NCBI GenBank assembly: GCA_963383645.1
Contig: OY726557.1
Coordinates: forward strand, 130,365,650-130,429,649
From: Muscardinus avellanarius
Taxonomy: Eukaryota; Chordata; Mammalia; Rodentia; Gliridae
Direction: 5' to 3'
Length of the DNA stretch: 64,000 nucleotides
Below are positions 55,535-64,000 of this stretch, one piece after another. Below the pieces are notes generated by a model. It was not told where the DNA came from. It was given only the letters and a program-made list of their open reading frames with translations, and made no database searches. Every line of letters begins with the position of its first letter. The stretch's first letter is position 1. The position numbers and the translations under genes were made by a program.

Positions 55535-56098
55535 CTGTATGTCTTTATGTCTGTTACCATTGCAAAATATCTGATGATGAGCACTTTATAAAGAAAAGAG
55601 GTCTATTTAGCTCTTAGTTTTGGAGACTGAAAGTCCAGAATTGAGCAGACATATCTGGCAAGGGCCTCATGCTCATAATATGTTTGATGTCATCTCATGG
55701 TGAAGCCTATGAGGAAAGACACAAGACAGTTCAGGAAGCCACACTCACTTTATGATGCCCCATTCTCCAGTCTCACCCTTACAAAAAAGCATTAATTCCT
55801 CTTAACCTAATCTCCTCTTCATGGATTCACTTCTGAACTCTACCACGTTGGGGATCAAGCTTTTATTGATTTTTTTTTTCTGTACTGGAGATGGAACCTG
55901 TTACTGGCGGGTTCAGTCCTGTGGGGGGCAAGTCCACTAGCGGTCGGGGGCCTCAGAAAGATGGGACAAAAGGCAGGCGACGTTCTGCAGATTCTTATCT
56001 GCAGCGGTTCTTTCCCCTCTATGAATTCCTTAAGTTTTTAGTTACGACGCTTTGGAAAAGAACCTGAGGTGGACAAAGGCTTCTTGAGCCAATGACAC

Positions 56099-56163
56099 TT
56101 TATTACGAAAACCCCAAGAAATTTATACACTTCACCAGTAAAGTTAAGTGAAAGGGGGGCGGG
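56099..56163 (-). promoter_or_regulatory. Solo LTR core promoter and polyadenylation signal
   Basis: GC box (56152-56163), TATA box (56121-56127) and aataaa (56099-56104) in transcription order on the minus strand. Intact in sequence; activity is unknown. Confidence 0.7.
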
Positions 56164-56325
56164 TCTTTCAGCTGGCTGTTGGCCTTTGAAGAATTAACTT
56201 CTGTTCCTCTCCAAGGTCCCAAGGTCTTGTAGATAAGCAGTTGCAGGTGGCAGCCTCCCAGGATAGTCAAGGCTTGGGAGCTTCTCGGGAACTTTTCCTG
56301 GAACTTTCCATCTTTTGGGCTCAGT

Positions 56326-56649
56326 TCATATAGCAAGTGTGGGGAGATGTGGTGATTCAGGTGGATGTGATGGAGTTTCTTCAGGTGTTGGCACCTTGTC
56401 TTCTAAGTCTGAAAGCTTAAGCATACTCACAACACAGTTTGGCAGACAAAATATCACAAACAACACCACAAGGTTCTTAGTTCTAACTGTCAGATGTATT
56501 TCCTTAACTGCTGAGCACTCTTCTTTAGACAACAAGCCTATTAAAAGAATCCACTTCCCTGTCACAAACTCTCTGCAGTCTGCTTCTAACTTTCTAATTT
56601 CTTTCTTTCCCAGTTGGGACTTTCTTATGATAATCTCTTTTTCATGCAA
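56326..56649 (-). CDS. Open frame of 107 codons in the solo LTR U3
   Basis: Starts MHEKEIIIRKS and ends HPPESPHLPTLAI. It has a basic N-terminal part, a hydrophobic stretch NLVVLFVIFCLPNCVVSML (about residues 58-76) that could span a membrane, and a Pro-rich acidic tail. I recognise no family. A few betaretroviruses carry an accessory gene in a long U3, but I see no similarity to support that here. It may be a chance frame; an overlapping plus-strand frame exists (56315-56845). Confidence 0.25.
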   Translation of the reverse strand: MHEKEIIIRKSQLGKKEIRKLEADCREFVTGKWILLIGLLSKEECSAVKEIHLTVRTKNLVVLFVIFCLPNCVVSMLKLSDLEDKVPTPEETPSHPPESPHLPTLAI

Positions 56650-57484
56650 AAATGCTTTTCTTATTCTTACGGTATTTCTTTTCCTTCATACATATATATT
56701 TAAAATGTCTGTCCTTTATTTTGTAATATTTATTTCTAATTATGCGGCCAGTTTTTCTATCTCCTGGAATGCTCACACTGAGGTAAAAGTTAACAGTCTT
56801 TTTCTTTGGGTCTATTGTATTTGGGCAGCTAAGTTGTTTCTTTAAGGTTACACACAAGGTTTCTCTCTGTCTCTAGGCAGGATTTCAAGGGTGAATAATT
56901 ATTTTGAACTGAGCTACTTTTGCCGGAGTTGATAGATAGTGATGAAGGTCGGAGGTCATTTGTGATTGCTGCAGCTGGGGTGCTTATCACAGTACCTGAA
57001 TTCTGGCCAGTTTCTCATTATTGTTGAGCAGAGCCAAGGACGTTTAGACAAATTATTAGAGAGTTTATTTCCACGGACTCAGTTTCTTTTTATATTTCTA
57101 ATTTCACATCACTGGAGCAATTCGTGTAGAAAGTTAAAAGGAATAATAGTGAAGAGTATCTAAAAGTGGGGGGTACTTTGGCCAGAGACGACACCTCCTT
57201 CTCGGGGCGTTTTTGCCGATTTAACTATGTGGAGTGGGGGTCTCAACACATAGATGCCGAGGCAGCAGGATGTCTTGGCAGGAACCCAGGGGCATTCTAC
57301 CTCCAAGCTATATCCCCAGCCTTATTTTTTATTCATTATTTTGAAACAGGGTCTCACTGATTTGCAAAGGGCCTCAGTAAGTAGCTAAGGCTGTCCTTTA
57401 ATCACGATCCTCCTGTCTCAGCCTCCCGAATCCTGGGATGACAAGGGTGCACCACCACGCCCAGCTTTAACATGAGTTTCGAGA

Positions 57485-57574
57485 GGCTGGGGGTGTAGCT
57501 AAGTGAGAGAGTCCTTGCCCAGCATGAACAAGACCCAACGGACAAACAATGAAAAACAACAACAAAACCTATGC
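57485..57574 (+). mobile_element. ID SINE monomer
   Basis: gaggctgggggtgtagctaag ... cttgcccagcatgaacaag; A-rich tail; sits in the 3' end of the MaLR LTR. Confidence 0.82.
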
Positions 57575-57615
57575 ATCTGGGGAAGGGACAAACAACATTT
57601 AAACCACAGCAACTA

Positions 57616-58142
57616 TAAAGTTACTCTTTTTCATCTTGTAGTTAATTATTTTCTGGAGAGGTATCTGGACACTAACTAACACATTCTCATCAAACTTCCA
57701 GCTTATTTATTTAAATCATTTAGGGCTTATATGTTTTGTTTGTTTTCATTTATTCAGGGGGCAGTTATACTTCATTACTGTTATTTCACATATTTTTTTT
57801 GTCCAAACTATCTTCAATTTGGCCAGGGGAGGCCTTTTAAACTAGTTCCTAGATAACTTAATATGCACCTTCATCCCTTGATCGTGCGCACGTGTGTGGC
57901 ATTAGCAAGATATTCCAGGTTCATTTGAACTTTCCCAGCTCCATCCCTGAAATCAGTTATTTCTCCAAGAATCCCTGTTCCTTTAGTGGAAGGTAGTGTT
58001 TAGAATTCAAGATGTTAGAAACATCTTGTTTCTTTAGTAGAAAGTGATGTTAGAATCCAAGAACTGGGCTCTCTGTATGCTTGTTGCTGGGAGAGCATAG
58101 TGCTTCCCAGATAATCACAGTAGTTAGAAATAGAAAATACAA
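57616..58142. other. Unique DNA
   Basis: Partial internal duplication: gaatccctgttcctttagtg (57970) and aacatcttgtttctttagtag (58020) lie in similar 60-bp contexts. No gene. Confidence 0.5.
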
Positions 58143-58352
58143 GCCGGGCGTGGTGGCGCACGCTTGTAATCCCAGCCCTTGGGAGGCTGAGGCAGGAGGA
58201 TCACACAGGTTCGAAGCCAGCCTCAGCTACTTAGTGAGGCTCCCAGCAACTTAGTGAGACCCTGTTCCCAAATAAAATATAAAATAGGTCTGGGAGTGTA
58301 GCTCTGAGGTAGAAAGCCACTGGGTTTCACCTCCAGTACCACACACAAAAAA
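58143..58352 (+). mobile_element. B1-ID SINE with target-site duplication
   Basis: Duplication agaaatagaaaatac at 58126-58140, near-copy at 58353-58368. Confidence 0.94.
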
Positions 58353-58364
58353 AGAAATAGAAAA

Positions 58365-58368
<4 letters not shown>

Positions 58369-58411
<43 letters not shown>
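58369..58411. repeat. (TA)n microsatellite
   Basis: About 20 TA units. Confidence 0.97.
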
Positions 58412-58412
<1 letters not shown>

Positions 58413-58991
58413 CACATACATATACACATATATGCACACTCATCCACATTTGCATTTCTCTAGATGGATCCACAGATACATACATAGAAATATGCATATA
58501 CACATCAATACCTCCAGGTACAGAAAGACACAAGTACTCGTCAGTGCCATCAGCTCTAATCCCATGCCACAGGGTCCCTTTTAGCTTTCATTCTTTCCAC
58601 ATTTACTACTCCCTTCTCCTGCAGTGGAAACTACCCAACATCCTTAGTATATTACTTATTGAAACTGCCTCACTGTTTATACCCAGTTTTTCATTTTTTC
58701 TCCTACTCCCAGGCCCAGGCAGACGGCTCCCTCGCCCACACCAGGTCAGCCCTCCACAGATGTGGGCTCCTCCACTCTGATGCCAGGCAGTCCTCCTAGA
58801 TGCACATTTGGCCTCAGATCATCTCCCATCCTGAAGTTTTTGAACACAGAACAGTTTTTGTAAGGATTCATTATCTCCTTCCTCCCATCCTCCTTAGTGT
58901 CTTACTTTCAAGGTGCTCCACTGCATCTTTCTGACACAGTGCTTTATTGTTCTTCCCTTCTTTCTACCTTTATAATAATAAAATTTGCTTA
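58412..58991. other. Unique DNA
   Basis: Nothing recognised. Confidence 0.5.
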
Positions 58992-59258
58992 GCCAGGCAT
59001 GGTGGCACATGCTTGTAATCCCAGCATTCCATTCGGGAGGCTGAGACTGGAGGATCGTGTCTCGGACATCCTCAGCTACTTAGTGAGGCCCTCTCCAACT
59101 TAGACCCTGTTTCAAAATAAAGAAAAAAATTAGAGCTGGTGGTGTAGCTCATAGGTAGAATACCCCTGGGTTCCATTCCTGGTACTGCAAAAAAATTAAA
59201 TTAAATTAAAAAATAGGGCAGAGGGTGTAGCTTGGAGGTCAAATGTCCCTGGGTTCCG
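58992..59258 (+). mobile_element. B1-ID SINE followed by the ID half of another
   Basis: Full dimer 58992-59190, then 59207-59256 is a subfamily III ID half (gtgtagcttggaggtcaaatg) that ends at the gag relic. Confidence 0.88.
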
Positions 59259-59261
59259 GGG

Positions 59262-60830
59262 ATCCAAAGTGCAGGTTGGACCTCCCATTGCATTCTCCAA
59301 CACTGGAAAAAATTCAACCCTACAACTCTAAGAAAAAAAGCTCTCTCTCTCTCTCTTTTTTTTTTTTTTTCCTGCACTCAAGTATGGCCACAATACTCAC
59401 TGGGGGACAGAAGAACTTGGCCACCTCAGGGAAGATTAAATTACAGCATCATCCAGCAATTATATCTATTTTGTAAAAAAGAGGGCAAATAGACAGAGAT
59501 AACTTATCTTCAGCTGTTCTTTTACCTCCTGGATAACCCAGATTTATTTAAAGATTGCAGAGTTGAGACGATTTTGGCAGCCTTGGCTAAGACAGGACAT
59601 AAAGATCAATTAGCCCAGGAAAAAAACAAGATGACGGCACTGTAGGAGCCTCCGCTCCCACAGTGCTCCCTCTAACACCCAGGGGATCACATCCAAACAG
59701 GGCCCCTTCACAGCATGGTGCCACCCCAATAACCAGGAGACCCAAGAGGTACCCCATACTGAAAAACAGCAGCCAGGGCTAAGGGAACAAAGAGGAATGT
59801 TTCCTTTGGTGTCAGTAAGGGGAGGAGGGACCGGATCCAACTTGTCCATCAGCCATTCTCACTAGTGGAGCTAAAAGAAATTAAAAGAGATCTTGGGAGC
59901 TATACTACTGACCCAGACCAATACATTAAGGCATTCAAATTACTTAGCTCTTTGTATTATCTTACCTGGAGAGATGTTAGATTACTTCTTGAGCAGACGC
60001 TGACTTCATTAGAAAGAGATGGAATATATAAAGAGGCTGGAGCAGTGGGTGGTGATTACTTTGCTGCCTCCACAAACGAGGCCTCAGATGATAAATGGTA
60101 TGTTCCCACAGAGGCGTAGGCAGTGCCACTCACTGATCCCAAGTGGAATCCCGAGCACCCAAAACAATGAACGGGATAGACACCATTATCCATACTGCAT
60201 ACAGGAGAGATTAAAGCAAGCTAAAGTTAAGCTCAATTACAGCCAGGTAGCAGCTATACATCAAAACCCCAATGGGGCTCCAATGACCTTCTTAGAAAAA
60301 CTAAAGGAGGCTATGATAAAATTCACTAACCGAACTCCAGACTCAGTAGGTGATCCTCAGAGACAAGTTTTTAGCCCAATCTGCGCCACATGTAAGGAGG
60401 AAACTCCAAAAACTGATGTCAGATCTGGGAAAACACACACTGGGACAATTAACACAGGCTGCCAACTCTGTCTACTATAATAGAGACTTGGAAAGGGAAA
60501 AACGGAAGGAAAAACGCCATGGGAAAATACTAGCTGCCATGTGTCTAAATGCCAATTCCACAGGCACCCCAGTACAGGTGCATGCCAACCGTACGAAAAC
60601 CCAGGCTCAGGTCTGCTCCGGGTATGGAAAGCCAGGGCATTTCAAACACCAGTGCCCTCACCAGGAGGCTACAAATGCCTTCCAAGGCCTTGCCCAAAAT
60701 GCAGAGGGGACCACTGGAATTCCAAGTACCCCCAGATTTAGGGAGATCTGGAGTCCTCAACTCATACCCTCGATGATGGCCCCAGGGCCGCCTCTACAGG
60801 CTCCCACCACCTGGATTAAGACTGAGGAAC
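59262..60830 (+). pseudogene. gag: Class I (gammaretrovirus-like) ERV gag relic
   Basis: Gag builds the retroviral core. Matrix-like part: open to 59479 with KKFNPTTLRKK and WPQYSLGDRRTWPPQGRLNY. Capsid-like part: 59865-60120 with DLGSYTTDPDQYIKAFKLL and TWRDVRLLLEQTLTSLERD, then FLEKLKEAMIKFTNRTPD near 60280-60340. Nucleocapsid-like part: zinc knuckle 1 at 60614-60655 with its second Cys replaced by Tyr, and knuckle 2 starting at 60691 in another frame, also lacking a ligand. Two knuckles fit some class I families. At least four frame breaks and several stops. No flanking LTR, pol or env is seen. Confidence 0.85.
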
Positions 60831-60835
60831 TGGAG

Positions 60836-61800
60836 AGAGACCCAAGATGGTGGCAGACAGATAGGACAGGTGTTACTCTGAGAAACCCCGGACATCAGAT
60901 TGTGGTTTAATATCTGATTTGAACAACATATAGAGACATTTATAGCCATGACTTCCTACCTAAAATATGAGAGGAGAGATAGACTTAGATGGCAGAGATG
61001 GTGGCAGTGGCAGCGGTGGCAGCGGTGATGGTGGTGGCAGTGGCCAATATTCGAGAGAGGTAGATAAATCCAATCCAACCTGCCTTGAACTGTTAGAGAA
61101 ATCTCCCCCAAAAAAAGACTGCTCCTACCCCACATGCTCAGGAATTCTATGTAAGAAAAATGCTTGGGAGGAGCGCCAAGATGTCAGCGGTGGCCAGTAT
61201 TGGGGAGAGGCAGGTAGGTTCATTCTAATCCACCTGAACTTTTGAGGAAATCCCCCCAGAAGTAGACTTAGGAACTCTGGACAACATACTATGTAAGAAA
61301 CATGTCCAGGGCACATCAGATGGAGCCCCACATAGTCGGATCATCTGGTGCTTCCAGCTGCCGTGCTCATCTACACAGCGCTGGGGCTAGGTGCACTTGG
61401 AGCAGCAGAGCCCACTTTCCGTGGTGAAGCTGTGGGCATCCGCTCTTGCCAGGGAGATAAACACATTGCTACTAAGTACTTGGGCCTCCAACTCCTGAAA
61501 AAGACATGTACTATTTTTTTAATTAAAAAATATTGAAGAGAAAGGAAGATGGTGGCAGCTGTGGCTGCAGCTGCGGCTGCAGCAGCAACCATGGCCAGAG
61601 TGGTGTAGGTTGGCAATGGCTGAATAGGACATGCATCCCTCTGAGAAACCCTAGACAACAGATTTTTATTTAAAAGCTGATTGAGACAACACCCAGAAAC
61701 ATTTCCAGTCATGACTTCCTATCTGAAATATAGGAGAGAGAGTGAAAAATGGCAAAATTAGAGGCAAAACAGCAGCATGACTCCCACAACTGCAAGAAAA
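60836..61800 (+). repeat. Duplicated modules resembling L1 5' ends
   Basis: 60836-60985 and 61540-61740 share gatggtggca, ctctgagaaaccc, acatttatagccatgacttcc-like and gaaatatgagaggagag-like segments. Between them, 61025-61165 and 61180-61305 form a second, tandem pair sharing ggccaatattcgagagagg-like and ctatgtaagaaa-atg. Each module starts near an aagatggtggc-like motif. (GGTGGC)-like triplets at 60990-61045. Confidence 0.55.
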
Positions 61801-61826
61801 GTGATTTTTGGGGTATCTACCAGAAG

Positions 61827-61973
61827 AGGAGGATCGCGCAGGTTCGAAGCCAGCCGTGCTGGCGTAAGGGACCCTGTTTCAAAAATATAAAAATAGGTCT
61901 GGGAGTGTAGCCCGGAGGTAGAAGGGCTTCCAGGAACCCTAGTACCACCAAAAAAAAAAAAAAAAAAAAAAAA
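61827..61973 (+). mobile_element. B1-ID SINE, subfamily II, 5'-truncated
   Basis: Starts aggaggatcgcgcaggttcg; A24 tail. Confidence 0.92.
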
Positions 61974-62348
61974 GATAAAAGAAAAAGGAAAACAATTTTT
62001 TAAGTGTCTTGCATGGTAAGAAAGTTTATCCTAAGATTATCCCAAGTGGGAAAGGAAGGAATAGGATAATATCAGAAGGCTAAAAGATAATCACAGAAGG
62101 TTTGAGCATGTTAAAAAATCATTGTGTAGGATAAAGTTTGTGGAAAAATATTGCATGTGACAAAGATGGTTATATTTAGAAATTATTCAAAAGGTTTACA
62201 GTGAGGTTCTATTAAGATAATTTTCTGTGTTTTCTACTGTCTCTGTTTTCTATGATTATATGAATTTCACTTCTAAAGTCAAAGTTAATTCCTGTGTAAC
62301 TGTAATGCTATATTTGTGCTTCCCAAATGTTAAAAATATATAAATGCA
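61974..62348. other. AT-rich unassigned DNA
   Basis: No repeat or gene recognised. Confidence 0.5.
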
Positions 62349-63202
62349 GACTTCTAGGAAGATGGCAACCGAGAAAAGCAGCGTTTACGAGTCTTGCTAA
62401 CACTCGATCTCTGTTGCCACAAAATCAGTGCTTTACATAGCCAGAAAACACTATCAATAAAGAAATAAAAAGTATAAATATAAGGCACAGAGAAAAAGCA
62501 AACTAGAAAAACAACCAGAGAGGAGAAAAGAAACTGGCCTGCCTTGTGGTGGCAGGACCATACCAGTGCCATCTTGCCTCACAGCACCAGGCTCCAGAGA
62601 GGAAAAGGTAAACAAGGAGCTGAAGTGAACAGCTGTATATCAATCGGTTGTAATTCACCAGTTCTTTCAGTGAAAAGACCATCTAAAACTTCCAGCGGCC
62701 AAGCTCATCATGCCCTCCAGGAATTCAGAGCAGATCTCAAAATCAGAAAAGAAATACTCTACCTACAATGGCCGAGGGTGTGGCAGTGATGCCATATTGC
62801 CAGCAACAGCAGTGAGTTCACCATGCCCATGAGAGCTCCAGACCAGCGCGCACCAAAAATACAAGTGAAATTGCGGCTCCTACAGGAGAAATCCCAGTGC
62901 TGCACCCCTAGGGACTCCTGCAGCTTTGATAAACTCCCTGAGTCTGAGATATCGCAGTACAACCAGCTGAAGGAGTAGTGGTGGCAGAGATACCAACACA
63001 AGTCGCAGCTCCCCATGGGAAAATGCTCAGCCCAGCACCCCCAGGGTCTCACACAGCCTCGACTAACTCTCTGGGTCTCAGAATTTGTGACACAACCCAG
63101 TAAAGGAGTAATGGCAGCTGACATTACCACAAACTCCAGAGCATAAGTGAAGTCGTGGTGAACCAGAGAAGAACCCAGAGAAGGCACAAACTTCAGAAAT
63201 CA
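62349..63202 (+). promoter_or_regulatory. L1 5'UTR, short (spliced-like) form
   Basis: 854 bp. Aligns with the first exon-like part of 28352-30118 and omits the 933-nt block. CpGs reduced; start motif ggaagatggcaac retains the YY1-like core. Confidence 0.75.
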
Positions 63203-64000
63203 TGGTAAAGAGGAACAACAATGGAACGATGAGCTCCTACAACCCCACAATATCAGAACCTGATAAATCAGAAATGCAGAGATCTCCAGAAGATCAAATC
63301 AGAAATGTAACTGTAGAAATAATACAGAACCTTCAAAAAGAATTTAGAGAGTCTGAAAGAAATAAAGGATGCAATCAGTGAAGTAAAGGCATCAATTCAA
63401 ACTATAAACAATCGATTAGACCACATGGAGAATAGAATCTTGCTCCTAGAAGATGATTATCCCAAATATGATCACATTGTTTATAACTTAAAAAAATTGA
63501 CAGCAGGAATTAGACATTGAAGAAATATGGGCCCATTTTAAGAGAGCTAACCTAAGAATAATTGGAATAGAGGAGGAAAAGAAGAAACCAAAGGGATCAA
63601 CAATCTCTTCAAAGAACTAATAGAAATTTTCCAAACATAGAGCAAGAGGTCGATACACAGGTCCAGGAAACTTACAGAACTCCCTTTAGACAAAATCAGA
63701 GAAAAGGTTCCTTATGCCACATAATAGTAAAAATGACCAATGTAGAAGCCAAGGAGAAAATTTTAAAGGCAACAAAATCGAAAGGCCAAGTGACATTTGG
63801 AGGCAAACCAATTAGAATCACTCCAGACTTCCCAAACCAAGTCATGAAAGCCAGAAGGGCTTGGAGTAATATATTTCAAACTCTGAAAGAAAACAACTTT
63901 CAGCCAAAAATTTCCTACCAGCAAAACTATCTTTCAAATTAGATGAGGAAATAAGAAGCTTCCAACAAACAGGAACTGAAGGAATTTATGTCTCCAAAAC
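63203..64000 (+). pseudogene. L1 ORF1, frameshifted and cut by window end
   Basis: Start MVKRNNNGTM at 63203. Frame breaks occur near 63355-63375 in the coiled coil and again near 63575-63640. The part 63733-63942 is open (MTNVEAKEKILKATKSKGQV to NNFQPKISYQ). More decayed than the intact copy at 1242-2162. Confidence 0.85.

Larger units (their letters stand above)
55899..57280 (-). mobile_element. Solo LTR, 1382 bp, ERV2 (class II)-type
   Basis: Begins TG and ends CA on both strands and is bounded by ggaacc at 55893-55898 and 57281-57286. Six-bp duplications are characteristic of class II (beta-type) integrases. On the minus strand: long U3 (57280 to about 56105), GC box in gacccgcccccc (56152-56163), TATA box tataaat (56127-56121), polyadenylation signal aataaa (56104-56099), U5 to 55899. 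Short spacing of these signals implies a short R, as in betaretroviruses. There is no internal viral DNA, so this is the remnant of LTR-LTR recombination. Confidence 0.88.
55864..57462 (-). mobile_element. B1-ID SINE, split by the solo LTR
   Basis: Tail and first ID bases at 55864-55898, the rest at 57281-57462. The SINE's own target duplication appears to be agcttt at 55858-55863 and 57463-57468. Confidence 0.9.
55535..57615 (+). mobile_element. MaLR (MST/MLT1-type) LTR, split by a SINE, a solo LTR and an ID
   Basis: 55555-55861 (gttaccattgcaaaatatctg, gttttggagactgaaagtcc, ggaagccacactcacttta, tggggatcaagctt) continues at 57463 (agctttaacatgag) and 57575-57610 (gaagggacaaacaacattta). Everything between is later insertion. 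Confidence 0.8.
62349..64000 (+). mobile_element. L1 element, 5' end, continues past the window
   Basis: Begins gacttctaggaagatggcaa. 5'UTR to 63202 is the short form: cccagagaag joins gcacaaac at 63183/63184. ORF1 follows. Confidence 0.88.

Noticed and set aside
56315..56845. 176-codon plus-strand open frame
   Set aside because: Antisense to the solo LTR U3; AT-rich hydrophobic composition and no supporting signal.

Overview
This is a repeat-dense, apparently intergenic stretch of a mammalian nuclear genome, most likely from a non-murid rodent. The main evidence is about 70 copies of a dimeric SINE: a 7SL-derived B1-like left half fused to a tRNA-derived ID-like right half. Rodent-specific B1 and ID units, L1 elements, and ancient mammalian repeats (MIR, MaLR LTRs, MLT2-like LTR, old L1) support this. 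Dimers of this general kind (B1-dID) are known from the squirrel, dormouse, mountain-beaver and beaver lineages; I cannot choose among them by eye. I recognise no host protein-coding exon, tRNA, rRNA or CRISPR array. Nearly all long open frames are inside L1, an ERV gag relic, SINEs or microsatellites.

Layout. 1-3436: a class I-type LTR split by a 2.8 kb L1-derived insertion (164-2961, minus) with an intact ORF1, a 3'UTR and tail but no ORF2; 9-bp target-site duplications flank it. 3497-24013: SINEs, microsatellites, ancient L1 and MIR pieces and unique DNA, with nested SINE groups and a 40-bp copied patch inside a SINE at 22006-22045. 24417-30118: a rearranged L1 block whose two ends are both L1 5' ends, forming a 1.3 kb inverted repeat. 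30155-31712: an MLT2-like LTR and a DNA-transposon relic, each carrying SINE insertions. 32936-33640: a second LTR of the family seen at the window start. 38010-39440: a twin-primed (5'-inverted) old L1. 46791-49190: an old L1 5' region split by a younger L1 3' part (47841-48991) with a clear target-site duplication. 55535-57615: a MaLR LTR split by a SINE, itself split by a 1382-bp solo LTR (55899-57280; TG..CA ends, 6-bp duplications). 59262-60830: a decayed class I ERV gag. 60836-61800: duplicated modules resembling L1 5' ends. 62349-64000: the 5' end of another L1, cut by the window edge.

The elements are related as genomic parasites, not as an operon. L1 supplies ORF1p/ORF2p activities; the B1-ID dimers and ID monomers are Pol III SINEs mobilised by L1; most insertions show A-rich tails and several show matched target-site duplications. 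Comparing four L1 5'UTR copies reveals a 933-nt GT...AG segment present in two copies (one complete, one cut short) and missing cleanly from two others, including the copy with intact ORF1. This looks like retrotransposition of a spliced L1 RNA. That, and the ORF1-only composite element at the window start, are the two most interesting signals here.
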